Positions 1 through 10,600 of a stretch of 64,000 nucleotides of DNA are shown piece by piece. How positions within the stretch are numbered: position 1 is the first letter of the stretch; each line of letters begins with the position of its first letter. Below the pieces are notes generated by a model. The model saw only the letters and a program-made list of their open reading frames with translations, searched no databases and was not told the origin of the DNA. Source of the stretch: Thermodesulfobacterium sp. (GTDB taxonomy: Bacteria; Desulfobacterota; Thermodesulfobacteria; Thermodesulfobacteriales; Thermodesulfobacteriaceae); assembly GCA_017656385.1 (NCBI GenBank), contig JACDNX010000001.1:1-64000 (forward strand). Reading direction: 5' to 3'. Made by a program: the position numbers and the translations under genes.

Positions 1-51
1 GAAGGAGGAAGGACAGTTGGAGCTGGTGTTGTTACAAAAATAATAGAATAA
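1..51 (+). CDS. tuf: Elongation factor Tu, C-terminal end only
   Basis: The first 16 codons read EGGRTVGAGVVTKIIE followed by TAA. This is the characteristic carboxyl end of EF-Tu domain 3, the GTPase that delivers aminoacyl-tRNA to the ribosome. The gene starts outside the window. Its place directly before rpmG, tRNA-Trp, secE and nusG is the usual bacterial order, which supports the call despite the short visible piece. Confidence 0.9.
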   Translation, partial: EGGRTVGAGVVTKIIE

Positions 52-66
52 GAGGGTTTAGAAGCT

Positions 67-237
67 ATGGCGAAAAAGGGTGAGGCAAGAATAACAATTC
101 ATCTTCAGTGTACAGAATGTAAAAGGATTAATTACACAACAACAAAAAATAGACGTAATACTCCTGATAGATTGGAGTTAAGGAAATACTGTCCGTGGGA
201 AAGAAGGCATACTCTTCATAAAGAGGTTAAGAAGTAA
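67..237 (+). CDS. rpmG: 50S ribosomal protein L33
   Basis: This 56-residue basic protein begins MAKKGEARI and ends HTLHKEVKK, the length and end typical of L33 of the large ribosomal subunit. An AGAGGG ribosome-binding site lies upstream of the ATG. The first zinc pair is present (C15, C18), but the second pair is only half kept: C42 is followed by PWE, so the position of the fourth cysteine (45) is Glu. Zinc binding is therefore uncertain; H48 might substitute. The gene sits between tuf and tRNA-Trp and is probably co-transcribed with them. Confidence 0.93.
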   Translation: MAKKGEARITIHLQCTECKRINYTTTKNRRNTPDRLELRKYCPWERRHTLHKEVKK

Positions 238-240
238 GGC

Positions 241-317
241 AGGCCAGTAGCTCAACTTGGCAGAGCATCGGACTCCAAATCCGAAGGTTGGGGGTTCAAA
301 TCCCTCCTGGCCTGCCA
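241..317 (+). tRNA. tRNA-Trp (anticodon CCA)
   Basis: A full cloverleaf folds by eye. The acceptor stem pairs 241-247 (AGGCCAG) with 307-313 (CTGGCCT), followed by discriminator G314 and an encoded CCA at 315-317. The D stem is GCTC/GAGC, the anticodon stem TCGGA/TCCGA with loop CTCCAAA giving anticodon CCA at 275-277, and the T stem GGGGG/CCCTC carries loop TTCAAAT. It lies only a few bases after rpmG and 30 bases before secE, so it is probably cut out of a longer transcript. Confidence 0.97.
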
Positions 318-347
318 TTTAATTAATTTAAAAATTTTTAAATAAAC

Positions 348-587
348 ATGAAACCTAAAGAAGCAAAAAACAAAATAGTTAAAGAAAGAAAAGAAGAAAA
401 TTTAGTAGTTAAGGGTGTAAAATTTTTAAAAGAGGTTAAAATAGAAGCAAAAAAAATTACTTGGCCTTTAAAAAAACAGGTATTAGTTAGTGCTTTAACT
501 ATTATGTTTTTCAGCCTGCTGATAGGTGGTTATTTAGGGCTTTTAGATGTAATTTATAACATATTAATCTCTTTTTTGGTGAAGTAG
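348..587 (+). CDS. secE: Preprotein translocase subunit SecE
   Basis: A 79-residue protein with a charged cytosolic N terminus, the conserved amphipathic segment FLKEVKIEAKKITWP at about 26-40, and one membrane helix at about 45-72. This is the short single-span form of SecE, which clamps the SecY channel in the inner membrane. It is followed after one base by nusG, the usual partner gene. No Shine-Dalgarno sequence is visible in the AT-only stretch between the tRNA end and the ATG, so translation may start on the short leader left after tRNA 3' processing (inference). Confidence 0.95.
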   Translation: MKPKEAKNKIVKERKEENLVVKGVKFLKEVKIEAKKITWPLKKQVLVSALTIMFFSLLIGGYLGLLDVIYNILISFLVK

Positions 588-588
588 A

Positions 589-1116
589 ATGAGTAAAAAT
601 TGGTATTCTGTGCAAGTTTGGGCAGGTTTAGAAAACGATATTAAAGAAAAAGTGGAAAAGTTATTGGAGGAAAAGGGGATAAGAGAAAAAATAGAAAAGA
701 TTTTTGTTCCTCCTCCAAAAGAGATAGAGGTATTTTTTTCTCCAGAAAAGCAGGTTACTCAGAAATTTTATTCTGGTTATTTTTTGATTTATGGAGAACT
801 TGATGAAGATGTTAAAGAGGAGATAAAAAAAATAAAGGGTGTTATTGAGATAGTAGGAGGGGATAAAATTTACATTTTTAGGACAGAAGAGGTTGAAAAA
901 CTTATTTCTCAGCTTGCAGTAGAAGAGATTAAGCCCAAACCGAGATATCAATTTATGCAGGGAGATAGAGTTAGGATTACAGAAGGTCCTTTTGCTAATT
1001 TTATAGGAATAGTTGATGAAGTAAAACCTGATAAGGGAAAGGTAAAGGTTTTGGTAAGTATTTTTGGTAGGGAAACACCTGTTGAAATAGAGTTTGCGTA
1101 TTTACAGAAGATTTAA
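589..1116 (+). CDS. nusG: Transcription termination/antitermination factor NusG
   Basis: The 175 residues hold an N-terminal NGN domain starting [13 protein letters not shown] (RNA polymerase clamp binding) and a C-terminal KOW domain from about residue 120 with the core [18 protein letters not shown]. NusG raises elongation processivity and links RNA polymerase to Rho or to the ribosome through S10. Length is normal for bacterial NusG without inserts. The start follows the secE stop by one base, indicating translational coupling. Confidence 0.97.
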   Translation: MSKNWYSVQVWAGLENDIKEKVEKLLEEKGIREKIEKIFVPPPKEIEVFFSPEKQVTQKFYSGYFLIYGELDEDVKEEIKKIKGVIEIVGGDKIYIFRTEEVEKLISQLAVEEIKPKPRYQFMQGDRVRITEGPFANFIGIVDEVKPDKGKVKVLVSIFGRETPVEIEFAYLQKI

Positions 1117-1133
1117 GGGGGGGATAGGAGAGT

Positions 1134-1559
1134 ATGGCTAAAAAGGTAATAGCACAGGTAAAATTGCAACTTCCAGCAGGTCAAGCAACTCCTGCTCCAC
1201 CAGTTGGTCCTGCATTAGGTCAGCATGGTGTTAATATAATGGAGTTTGTAAAAGCTTTTAATGAAAAAACTCGCAATCAAGAAGGAATGATTATACCTGT
1301 AATAATTACTATATATGCAGACAGATCTTTTACTTTTGAGCTGAAAACTCCGCCTGCTTCTGTGCTTTTGAAAAAGGCTGCCGGTATTGAGGTTGGAGCT
1401 CATAATCCAAAAAAAGAGATAGTGGGTAAAATTACAAAAAAACAATTAGAAGAAATTGCTAAAATGAAAATGCAGGATCTAACAGCTTCATCCTTAGAAG
1501 CAGCTATGAGAACCATAGAAGGAACAGCTAAAAGTATGGGTATAGAAATTGTAGATTAA
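1134..1559 (+). CDS. rplK: 50S ribosomal protein L11
   Basis: The 141-residue protein begins [18 protein letters not shown] and has the proline-rich N-terminal linker ([16 protein letters not shown]) and a C-terminal 23S rRNA-binding domain. L11 forms the GTPase-associated centre with 23S rRNA. A strong purine tract (AAGGGGGGGATAGGAG) precedes the ATG. The gene forms the standard L11-L1 pair with rplA, 14 bases downstream of the rplK stop. Confidence 0.98.
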   Translation: MAKKVIAQVKLQLPAGQATPAPPVGPALGQHGVNIMEFVKAFNEKTRNQEGMIIPVIITIYADRSFTFELKTPPASVLLKKAAGIEVGAHNPKKEIVGKITKKQLEEIAKMKMQDLTASSLEAAMRTIEGTAKSMGIEIVD

Positions 1560-1573
1560 GAGAGGTGAATGGT

Positions 1574-2293
1574 ATGGGAAAGAGGGGTAAGAAATATAGA
1601 GAGGCATTGGCAAAGGTTGAGAGAAGTAAAAGATATACATTTGAAGAAGCAGTGAAATTGGCTTTAGATACTGCATATGCTAAATTTGATGAGACGGTAG
1701 AGGTTGCAGTGAATTTAGGAGTTGATCCTCGTCATGCAGATCAGATGGTTAGAGGATCTGTTGTTTTACCGCATGGCACGGGAAAGTCTGTTAAAGTTTT
1801 GGCTTTTGCTAAAGGAGAAAAAGCTAAAGAGGCTAAGGAAGCAGGGGCTGATTATGTTGGAGATGAAGATTTGATAAAAAAGATTCAGGACGGATGGTTA
1901 GAATTTGACAGGGTGGTTGCAACGCCTGATATGATGCCTCAAGTAGGAAAGCTTGGAAAAATATTAGGTCCTCGTGGTCTTATGCCAAGCACCAAAACAG
2001 GGACAGTAACTTTTGACATAGCGAAAGCAGTTAGAGATATAAAGGCGGGAAAGGTTGATTTTAAAGTAGATAGAGCTGGAGTAGTTCATGCTCCTGTTGG
2101 CAAGGTATCTTTTGGAGAAAAAAAGATATTAGAAAATTTGGCTGCTTTTTTTGAAGCGATATTAAAAGCAAAGCCTCCAGCAGCAAAGGGACAGTATATA
2201 AAAGGAGTTGCTATTTCTACTACTATGGGACCTGGAATTAAGATAGATCCTGCAGATGTGAGAAATTTAATACAGAAATATTCTGGAGATTAA
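1574..2293 (+). CDS. rplA: 50S ribosomal protein L1
   Basis: The 239-residue product begins [16 protein letters not shown], the family's usual N terminus, and contains the L1 signature near [15 protein letters not shown]1 builds the mobile L1 stalk that releases deacylated tRNA. A GTG nine bases upstream (1565) is in frame, but it lies within the AGAGGTG Shine-Dalgarno motif, so the ATG at 1574 is preferred. In many bacteria L1 represses its own L11-L1 message; no obvious L1-site mimic was identified here. Confidence 0.97.
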   Translation: MGKRGKKYREALAKVERSKRYTFEEAVKLALDTAYAKFDETVEVAVNLGVDPRHADQMVRGSVVLPHGTGKSVKVLAFAKGEKAKEAKEAGADYVGDEDLIKKIQDGWLEFDRVVATPDMMPQVGKLGKILGPRGLMPSTKTGTVTFDIAKAVRDIKAGKVDFKVDRAGVVHAPVGKVSFGEKKILENLAAFFEAILKAKPPAAKGQYIKGVAISTTMGPGIKIDPADVRNLIQKYSGD

Positions 2294-2308
2294 AAATAAT
2301 AAATAAAA

Positions 2309-2435
2309 GCCCCTTGAGGATCCTTCATGAATAAGGGTTACTCTTGGGGCCTAAGACAAGTAGGTGCCTATTAAAAGGCTTAAATGGGAAAAGCTTTTCC
2401 CAGCCTACTTAGAGGCGAAAGGGTACCCTTTCAAA
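2309..2435 (+). ncRNA. L10 leader (ribosomal protein autoregulatory RNA)
   Basis: The gap between rplA and rplJ folds extensively. GCCCC (2309-2313) pairs with GGGGC (2346-2350) around an inner CCTT/AAGG hairpin. After the conserved-looking TAAGACAAGTAGGTGCC, AAGTAGG (2358-2364) pairs with CCTACTT (2404-2410), enclosing a GCCT/AGGC hairpin and a TGGGAAAAG/CTTTTCCCA hairpin. A 16-bp perfect palindrome follows at 2417-2432. The pattern AAGACA, then a GTAGGTGCC-like strand closed by CCTAC and AGAGG, resembles the known L10 leader that binds L10(L12)4 to repress rplJL. Position and fold agree; the family match is from memory. Confidence 0.82.
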
Positions 2436-2469
2436 GAGAGAATTATTACATGATTTAAGGAGGTTAGCC

Positions 2470-2997
2470 TTGCTTACCCGAGCACAGAAAGCTGAAATCG
2501 TTAAAAATCTTAAAGAAAAGTTTTTAAATTCTGAGGGTGTTTTTGTAACCTCATTTAAAGGGTTTACAGTAGCGGAAAGTAATGAGATTAGAAAATTGAT
2601 AAGAGAAAAGGGAGGAGAATTTAGAGTTGTAAAAAACACTTTAATCAGATTAGCTTCTCAGGATACACCTGTTCAACCATTAAATGATTTTATACAGGGT
2701 CCTACAGCTCTTGTGATTGCATATCAAGATCCAGTTGAGGTAGCAAAAGTTTTAGATAAATTTATAAAAGATCATTCTTCTTTAGAATTAAGAGGGTTTG
2801 TAATTCAAGGTAAAGGATTTAATGCTGAAGCTATAAAAGATCTTGTAAAATTACCACCTAAGGAAGTATTACTTGCTCAAGTGCTGGGGACTTTTCAAGC
2901 TCCAATTGCTAATTTTGTAGGTCTTCTTTCAGCTATTATTAGGAATTTTCTCTATGTTCTTAAAGCTATTGAGGAAAAAAAATCTAAGGGTGAATAA
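2470..2997 (+). CDS. rplJ: 50S ribosomal protein L10
   Basis: The 175-residue protein has the N-terminal rRNA-binding domain (LTRAQKAEIVKNLKEKF, then FKGFTVAESNEIRKL) and a C-terminal helix that holds L7/L12 dimers. The start is TTG: a near-perfect AAGGAGGT lies at 2457-2464, five bases before TTG at 2470, and no ATG or GTG fits. A rare start codon agrees with feedback control through the leader just upstream. It is co-transcribed with rplL. Confidence 0.97.
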   Translation: MLTRAQKAEIVKNLKEKFLNSEGVFVTSFKGFTVAESNEIRKLIREKGGEFRVVKNTLIRLASQDTPVQPLNDFIQGPTALVIAYQDPVEVAKVLDKFIKDHSSLELRGFVIQGKGFNAEAIKDLVKLPPKEVLLAQVLGTFQAPIANFVGLLSAIIRNFLYVLKAIEEKKSKGE

Positions 2998-3025
2998 AAA
3001 AATAATTTAAAAGGAGGGACTTGAG

Positions 3026-3415
3026 ATGGCAGTAACTAAGGAAGAGGTTATTGAATTTATTGCTAACATGAGTGTTTTAGAATTAGCTGAATTTATCAAA
3101 GAGCTTGAGGAAAAATTTGGAGTTAGTGCAGCAGCTCCTGTTGCTGCAGTTGCAGCAGTTTCTCCTCAAGCAGGTGCTGCTGAGGCTGCACCAGCAGAAG
3201 AGAAAACAGAGTTTGATGTGGTGCTTACCGAAATAGGAGGTAATAAGATCAATGTAATTAAAGTTGTGAGGGAAATTACTGGATTAGGCTTAAAAGAGGC
3301 AAAGGAATTGGTAGAATCAGCTCCTAAACCGGTTAAAACCGGAGTTTCAAAAGAAGAAGCAGAAGAGATCAAGAAGAAATTAGAAGAAGCAGGAGCAAAA
3401 GTAGAGATTAAGTAA
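3026..3415 (+). CDS. rplL: 50S ribosomal protein L7/L12
   Basis: The 129-residue acidic protein has an N-terminal dimerisation domain ([20 protein letters not shown]), an alanine-rich hinge at about residues 36-58, and the C-terminal factor-binding domain with EKTEFDVVL and [19 protein letters not shown]. It forms the multi-copy ribosomal stalk that recruits translation GTPases. It has a good AAGGAGG site upstream. A hairpin attenuator between it and rpoB probably sets the stalk-to-polymerase ratio. Confidence 0.98.
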   Translation: MAVTKEEVIEFIANMSVLELAEFIKELEEKFGVSAAAPVAAVAAVSPQAGAAEAAPAEEKTEFDVVLTEIGGNKINVIKVVREITGLGLKEAKELVESAPKPVKTGVSKEEAEEIKKKLEEAGAKVEIK

Positions 3416-3449
3416 CTTTGTTTGCAAAACACACAATAGAAATTACCAA

Positions 3450-3497
3450 AATAGGGTTTCCTCTTATAAAACAAGGGGAAACCCTATTCAATTTTTA
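3450..3497 (+). terminator. Hairpin attenuator between rplL and rpoB
   Basis: AATAGGGTTTCC (3450-3461) pairs perfectly with GGAAACCCTATT (3477-3488). The loop can extend the stem with CTT/AAG. A short T-rich tract (ATTTTTAG) follows. Partial terminators at this place are known in other bacteria and lower rpoBC transcription relative to rplJL. The modest T tract suggests leaky rather than full termination. Confidence 0.75.
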
Positions 3498-3532
3498 GTA
3501 AAAATAAAATTTTAAGGGAGGGGATTTTTAAT

Positions 3533-6500
3533 ATGTCTTATAATAATCAAACCCCAAAAATAAGAAAAAGCTTTTTAAAAATTAAACAAGTTCAGGATTT
3601 GCCAGATCTTTTAAAAATTCCTAAGGAATCCTATCAAAAATTTCTACAAGCTAATACCCCTCCAGATAGAAGACAGGACATTGGAATTCACAGATGTCTT
3701 TCTACAGTGTTTCCTATTAGAGACTATTCAGATATTTCAGTTTTAGAGTATATAGACTATAAAATTTTACCTCCTGAATATACTCCAGATGAAGCCAAAG
3801 AGAAAGGATTGACTTATGAAGTTCCGATGAAATTAAAAGTTCGCTTAGTTACTTATGATTTGGATCCAGAGACAGGAGTAAAAAGTATTAAAGATATAAA
3901 GGAACAGGAGATTTATTTTGGCACAATACCTATGATGACAGAAGATGGAAGGTTTATTATAAATGGAACTGAAAGGGCTGTAGTTAATCAGCTTCAGAGG
4001 TCTCCTGGAGTGATTTTTGAAAAAGATAAGACTCATGCTAAAGCTGGTAGATTAACTTACATTGGAAGGGTTATTCCTGTTAAAGGTTCTTGGTTAGATT
4101 TTATATATGACTATAGAGGTAGATTTTTAGTAAGGATTGATAAAAGAAAAAATATTTCTGCTACAGTATTTTTAAGGGCAATGGGATTATCAGAAGAGGA
4201 TATACTTTCTTTATTTTATCCCACTGAAAAATACAGGATTTTAGAAGAAGGAGTGGAAAAAGAGATAAATTATGAACTTTTAGCTGGGCAAAGGGCTCCT
4301 ATAGATATTGTTCATCCTGAAACAGGAGAGGTGTTAGTAAAAAAAGGAAAAGTTATAAGTGCAGGGATAATAAAAAAATTGAAACAAGTTGGGCTCAAAG
4401 TTTTGAGATTTTCAGATGAAATGATAATTGGAAAAATTTGTGCTAAGGAAGTAGTAGATCCAGAGACAGGAGAAATACTTCTTGAGGCTAATAAGGAAAT
4501 TACTGAAGAGAAGCTTAAATTATTAAGAGAAAAGAATATAAAAGAGGTAGAGGTGGTTTTTTTAGATACATTTCGTTATTCTTCAGCTTTAAGGGATACA
4601 CTAAAAGCGGACAAAGTTAAAAATAGGGAAGAGGCTTTAATAGAAATTTTTAGGAAAATGAAACCTTCAAGTCCTGTGACTCCAGAAATAGCTGAAGCTT
4701 ATTTTAGGTCCTTGTTTTTTGAGCCAGCAACCTATGATTTATCCGAAATAGGAAGATATAAAATAAATTTAAGACTTAACTTAGATATTCCTATTACTCA
4801 GAGAACTTTAACCTTAGACGATATAATTGCGATTCTAAAAGAGTTAATTCGTATGAAAGAAAACGAAGAAGAGGGAGATGATATAGATAGTTTGGCAAAC
4901 AGAAGAGTCAGATCCGTGGGGGAACTGGTAGAAAATCAGTTTCTGATTGGTTTAATGAGAATGGAAAGGATTATTAAAGAAAAACTTCAGCTTCAAGAAG
5001 TGGAGACTTTGACTCCAGCGGAGCTTATAAATAGTAAACCTGTGATGGCAGCGGTAAAAGAGTTTTTTGCTCAGGGTCAGTTATCTCAATTTATGGATCA
5101 AACCAATGTTCTTTCTATGCTTACTCACAAAAGGAGACTTTCTGCTCTTGGGCCAGGAGGTTTAACCAGAGAAAGAGCTGGATTTGAAGTAAGAGATGTT
5201 CATCCCAGCCATTACGGAAGAATTTGTCCTATTGAAACTCCAGAAGGACCAAATATTGGATTAATAGTTTCACCTACTACTTATGCTCAAGCTAATCCTT
5301 ATGGCTTTTTAGAGACACCCTATAGATTAGTAAGAAATGGAAAAGTCACTAATCAAATCATATACTTAAATGCTGCTGAAGAAAAAGATTTAATAATCGC
5401 TCAATCAACTATTCGAATTGATAAAGAAGGAAATATTCTGGATGAGTATGTTCCTGCAAGAAAAAACGGAGAGTTTATTATTGCACATAAAGATGAAGTA
5501 GATTTGGTAGATTTATTCCCTGCTCAAATAGTAAGTGTTTCTACCTCCCTTATTCCGTTCTTGGAGCACGATGATGCTAATAGAGCACTTATGGGCTCAA
5601 ATATGCAAAGACAGGCTGTTCCGCTTCTTATTCCAAAAGCACCTCTTATTGGTTCTGGAATGGAGAGATCAGTTGCTTTAAACTCAGGTCTTGTTTTGGT
5701 AGCTGAAAAAGATGGAATAGTAGAGGATGTTGACAGTACAAGAATTGTAGTGAGATATACTAAAGAAGATGGTGGATTGCCTGAAGTGAAAATATATGAG
5801 CTTGTTAAATGGAAGAAATCAAATCAGAACACAACTTTTAATCAAAGACCGATTGTAAAGCCTGGACAAAGAGTAAGAAAAGGCGATATTTTGGCGGATG
5901 GTCCATCTATGGATCATGGAGAACTTGCTTTAGGAAAGGATGTTTTAGTAGCTTTTATGCCTTGGAGAGGATATAATTTTGAAGATTCTATCATAATTTC
6001 AGAAAGATTAGTAAGAGATGATGTATTCACTTCTATTCATATAGAAGAATTTGAATGTATAGCAAGAGAAACCAAACTTGGGAGAGAGGAAATCACAAGA
6101 GATCTTCCTAATGTAGGAGAGGAATTTATTTCCAATCTGGATGAAAGTGGAATTATAAAAGTAGGGAGTTATGTAAAACCAGGAGACATACTGGTTGGAA
6201 AGATTACTCCTAAAGGAGAGACAGCACTTACTCCAGAAGAGAAACTTCTAAGAGCTATTTTTGGAGAGAAAGCAAAGGATGTAAAGGATACCTCTTTAAG
6301 AGTTCCAGCAGGTATCGAAGGAATTGTAATAGATACCAAGGTTCTTACAAGAAAGGGTCTGGAAAAGGATATAAGAGCAAAACAAAAAGAAGATGAAGCA
6401 ATAGCTAAGTTATTGAGAAATCAGGCAGATATTTTAGAGATTTTAAAGAGGAGTTTTATCACCCAACTTTCTAAAATTTTAGAAGGAGAAAAGGCAATAA

Positions 6501-7618
6501 AAGATTTAGAGAAAGAGGGAGATATATATATAAGGAAAAAAGAGACTTTTACTTTTGAGCTTCTTGATTCAATTCCTGCTCCTATCCTTTTAAAATTAAA
6601 AGAAGTGGTTCCTTCTTCAAAAAAAGAAATTGTGTCAGAGCTTTTAGAAATATATGAAAAGAAGAGAAAGGAAATTATTGAGGAATATGAAGCCAAGATA
6701 AATAAAATTAAAAGAGGAGATGAACTCCCTCCAGGGGTTTTAAAAATTGTAAAAGTATATGTAGCTATGAAAAGGAAACTTCAACCTGGAGACAAAATGG
6801 CAGGTAGGCACGGGAACAAAGGTGTTATTTCTAAGGTTGTTCCAATAGAGGATATGCCATATCTTCCAGATGGAACACCGGTAGATATGATTCTTTCTCC
6901 ATTAGGAGTTCCTTCTCGTATGAATATTGGACAACTTTTAGAAACTCATCTGGGCTGGGCTTGTAAAGAACTTGGTAAAAAACTTGCCAGGCTTGCTGAA
7001 GAGTATCAGGTGGAAAGTGTAAAGAGCCTCCTTAGAGAGATTTTTAATGAGGATGAGTACGAAAGGTTGGTAGAAGGCAGAAGTGACGAAGAGATAATAG
7101 AGCTTGCTAAGGGTTTTATAGAAGGTATTCCCATTGCCACACCGGTGTTTGCTGGCGCCAAAGAAGAAGAAATCAAAAGATGGCTAAAGCTTGCGGGGCT
7201 AAATTCGAATGGGACTACAATTCTTTATAATGGTATGACAGGAGAACCTTTTAAAGAACCCGTTACAGTAGGATATATGCATATGCTTAAACTTCACCAC
7301 TTAGTAGATGATAAAATACATGCTCGTTCAACAGGTCCTTACTCCTTAATTACTCAGCAACCTCTTGGTGGAAAGTCTCAGTTTGGTGGGCAGAGATTGG
7401 GAGAAATGGAGGTTTGGGCAATAGAAGCTTATGGAGCTGCTTATACACTTCACGAATTTCTTACTGTTAAAAGTGATGATGTAGAGGGTAGAGCAAAAAT
7501 GTATGAAAAATTGGTTAAAGGAAATAACTTCTTAGAAGGAGGCATGCCAGAGAGCTTTAAAGTTTTAACTAAGGAACTACAAGGACTTTGTCTTGATGTA
7601 GAATTAATAGAAGAATAA
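3533..7618 (+). CDS. rpoB: DNA-directed RNA polymerase subunit beta
   Basis: The 1361-residue beta subunit forms one side of the polymerase active cleft. Diagnostic parts include the rifampicin-pocket segment with [10 protein letters not shown] and [14 protein letters not shown] (about residues 515-550), the following [20 protein letters not shown], the active-site loops near ENVEDS-like [12 protein letters not shown], and the C-terminal [13 protein letters not shown] clamp region. The classic rifampicin-contact residues keep the sensitive-type pattern. An insert at about residues 255-345 contains two related segments with (H/D)PETGE(V/I)L. A GGGAGGGG site precedes the ATG, and rpoC follows directly. 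Confidence 0.98.
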   Translation: MSYNNQTPKIRKSFLKIKQVQDLPDLLKIPKESYQKFLQANTPPDRRQDIGIHRCLSTVFPIRDYSDISVLEYIDYKILPPEYTPDEAKEKGLTYEVPMKLKVRLVTYDLDPETGVKSIKDIKEQEIYFGTIPMMTEDGRFIINGTERAVVNQLQRSPGVIFEKDKTHAKAGRLTYIGRVIPVKGSWLDFIYDYRGRFLVRIDKRKNISATVFLRAMGLSEEDILSLFYPTEKYRILEEGVEKEINYELLAGQRAPIDIVHPETGEVLVKKGKVISAGIIKKLKQVGLKVLRFSDEMIIGKICAKEVVDPETGEILLEANKEITEEKLKLLREKNIKEVEVVFLDTFRYSSALRDTLKADKVKNREEALIEIFRKMKPSSPVTPEIAEAYFRSLFFEPATYDLSEIGRYKINLRLNLDIPITQRTLTLDDIIAILKELIRMKENEEEGDDIDSLANRRVRSVGELVENQFLIGLMRMERIIKEKLQLQEVETLTPAELINSKPVMAAVKEFFAQGQLSQFMDQTNVLSMLTHKRRLSALGPGGLTRERAGFEVRDVHPSHYGRICPIETPEGPNIGLIVSPTTYAQANPYGFLETPYRLVRNGKVTNQIIYLNAAEEKDLIIAQSTIRIDKEGNILDEYVPARKNGEFIIAHKDEVDLVDLFPAQIVSVSTSLIPFLEHDDANRALMGSNMQRQAVPLLIPKAPLIGSGMERSVALNSGLVLVAEKDGIVEDVDSTRIVVRYTKEDGGLPEVKIYELVKWKKSNQNTTFNQRPIVKPGQRVRKGDILADGPSMDHGELALGKDVLVAFMPWRGYNFEDSIIISERLVRDDVFTSIHIEEFECIARETKLGREEITRDLPNVGEEFISNLDESGIIKVGSYVKPGDILVGKITPKGETALTPEEKLLRAIFGEKAKDVKDTSLRVPAGIEGIVIDTKVLTRKGLEKDIRAKQKEDEAIAKLLRNQADILEILKRSFITQLSKILEGEKAIKDLEKEGDIYIRKKETFTFELLDSIPAPILLKLKEVVPSSKKEIVSELLEIYEKKRKEIIEEYEAKINKIKRGDELPPGVLKIVKVYVAMKRKLQPGDKMAGRHGNKGVISKVVPIEDMPYLPDGTPVDMILSPLGVPSRMNIGQLLETHLGWACKELGKKLARLAEEYQVESVKSLLREIFNEDEYERLVEGRSDEEIIELAKGFIEGIPIATPVFAGAKEEEIKRWLKLAGLNSNGTTILYNGMTGEPFKEPVTVGYMHMLKLHHLVDDKIHARSTGPYSLITQQPLGGKSQFGGQRLGEMEVWAIEAYGAAYTLHEFLTVKSDDVEGRAKMYEKLVKGNNFLEGGMPESFKVLTKELQGLCLDVELIEE

Positions 7619-7638
7619 AAAGGGGGGTGTATTTAATA

Positions 7639-10600
7639 ATGAAAGAACTATTAACTATTTTAGAAAAACCTAAAGATTTAATGAAAATTAGGGCCATTAA
7701 AATAGGTATAGCCTCACCAGAAAAGATAAGAGAATGGAGTTATGGAGAAGTAAAAAAGCCAGAAACCATAAATTACCGAACCTTAAAGCCTGAAAAGGAT
7801 GGGCTGTTTTGTGCGAAAATTTTTGGTCCTGTGAGAGATTTTGAGTGTGTTTGTGGAAAATACAGAGGAATGAAACACAGAGGGGTAATTTGTGAAAAGT
7901 GTGGAGTTGAGGTTATTCAGAGTAAGGTTAGAAGAGAAAGAATGGGGCATATAGAGCTTGCAGCTCCGGTTGCTCATATTTGGTATTTGAGAAGTATTCC
8001 AAGCAAAATAGGTCTTATGCTTAATATGACTCTTAAGGAAGTTGAATCCATACTTTATTTAGAAAAGTATGTAGTGGTGGAAAGCGAAATAGATGAATAT
8101 CCAAAAGGAACGCTTTTGACCGAGGATAAGTATTATGCTTTAAAAGAAATATACGGAGATAAAATTGTTATTGAAACAGGAGCAAAAGCTATATATGAGT
8201 TGTTAAGGTCTCTGGATTTGGACAAACTGGCTCAGGAAATAATGATAGAGATGCAGTCTACCCAGAGTGAAGCCAGAAGAAAAAAACTGGGTAAACGGTT
8301 ACATTTAGTAAAAGCATTTAAAAATTCTGGCAACAAACCGGAATGGATGATACTTCAAGTTCTTCCAGTAATTCCTCCTGAGTTAAGGCCTCTGGTGCCC
8401 TTAGAGGGAGGCAGGTTTGCTACTTCAGATCTTAACGATCTTTATAGAAGAGTTATTAATCGTAATGTAAGGCTTAAAAAACTCATAGATCTTGATGCTC
8501 CAGAGATAATTTTAAAAAATGAAAAAAGAATGCTTCAAGAAGCAGTGGATGCACTTTTTGATAATGGAAGAAGGGGACGCCCTGTAACAGGTCCTAATAG
8601 AAGGCCGCTAAAAAGCTTGTCAGATGTTTTAAAGGGTAAACAGGGAAGGTTTAGGCAAAATCTTCTTGGTAAAAGAGTAGATTTTTCTGGAAGATCGGTG
8701 ATAGTTGCTGGTCCAGAATTAAGGATGCATCAGTGTGGTCTTCCAAAAAAGATGGCTTTAGAGCTTTTTAAGCCATATATTTATGGATGGCTTGAGAAAC
8801 AGGGATATGCCACCAATATAAAAACAGCTAAAAAGCTGGTGGAAGAGGAACATCCAACTGTATGGGATGCTTTAGAAGAGATTGTAAAAGAGTATCCGGT
8901 GATGCTCAATCGTGCTCCTACTCTTCACAGACTCGGAATACAAGCTTTTGAACCAGTATTAATTGATACTAAAGCTATTCAGCTACATCCTCTGGTATGT
9001 GTTGCTTACAATGCTGACTTTGATGGTGACCAGATGGCGGTTCATGTGCCCCTCTCTGTAGAAGCTCAAATTGAAAATAGAGTATTGATTCTTTCCACAA
9101 ATAATATTCTTTTACCTGCTAATGGAATACCTATTGTTTATCCCACTCAGGATATGGTTTTGGGTTTGTTTTATATGACTCAGGAAAAACCGTTTGCAAA
9201 AGGAGAAGGGAAGGTTTTTAAAGATAGAGATGAAGTAATTCTTGCTTATCAAACAGGGGCTGTAGATTTGCAGGCTAAGATAAAGGTAAGAATGAACGGT
9301 AAATTAGTAGATACAACTGTGGGTAGAGTAATTTTTTCTACCATAGTTCCAGAAGAGATAGATTTTGAAGAATACAACAAACCTCTTACTAAAAAGGAAT
9401 TGCAAAAATTGATAAATCTTTCTTATCACAAGGCTGGAATGAAAAAAACAGTAATTTTTGCTGACAAGCTAAAAGATATGGGTTTTGCTGAAGCAACAGA
9501 GGCTGCACTTTCTATTTGTGTAGATTATTTAACTATTCCTAAGAAAAAAGCAGAAATAATAGCAGAGGCTGAGAAAAAAATTGCAGAAATCTGGCAACAG
9601 TACAGTGATGGACTTATTACTGAAAGCGAAAGATATAACAAAGCTGTAGACATCTGGGCTAATGCAACTGAGAGAGTTACAGAAGAAATGATAAAAGAAA
9701 TGGAAACAAAAGAATATATTACACCTGATGGTAAAAAAATAAAGGGACCGAGCTTTAATCCTGTTTATATGATGGCTTTTTCAGGAGCTCGTGGTTCTAA
9801 GGACCAAATAAGACAGCTTGCTGGTATGAGAGGTTTGATGGCTAAACCTTCAGGGGAGATTATTGAAACACCGATTAAGAGCAATTTTAGAGAAGGACTT
9901 TCTGTGCTTGAATATTTCGTTTCTACACATGGAGCCCGTAAAGGACTTGCTGATACAGCTTTAAAAACTGCTAATGCAGGTTATTTAACCCGTAAATTAA
10001 TAGATGTTGCTCAAGATTGTATAGTTACTGAGGAGGATTGTGGAACCATTGATGGTATAGAAGTTGGGCATTTGATTGAAGCTGGAGAAATTATAGAACC
10101 TGTTTGGGATAGAGTTCTTGGAAGAGTAGCATTAGAAGATATTGTAGATCCAATAACTGGAGAAGTATTAGTAAAAGCAAATGAAGAGATAGATGAAGAA
10201 GCAGTAAAAAAAATAAAAGAAGCAGGTATTGAAAAAGTAAGCATCCGTTCTGTTCTTACCTGTGAAGCTAAATTTGGGGTTTGCAGAAAATGTTATGGAA
10301 GAGATTTAGCTACGGGAAAGCTTGTAGAAATTGGAGAGGCTGTAGGTATAATTGCTGCTCAGTCTATCGGAGAGCCTGGAACACAGCTTACCATGAGAAC
10401 TTTCCATATAGGAGGTGCGGTAGGTAAAGCTCTGGAACAGAGTGAACACAGAGCTCAGTCTCAAGGCAAGGTAAGGTTTATCAATCTTAAATTGGTAAGA
10501 AGACAAGATGGTGTTTTGATAGCCTTAAACAGACAGGGTGAAATAGCTATAGAAGGTCCTGAAGGAAGAATTGTTGAAAAGTATCCTGTAATTTATGGAG

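Noticed and set aside
7627-7638. GTG at 7627 as the start of rpoC
   Set aside because: It lies within the GGGGGG ribosome-binding tract; ATG 7639 has ideal spacing and gives the usual N terminus MKELL.
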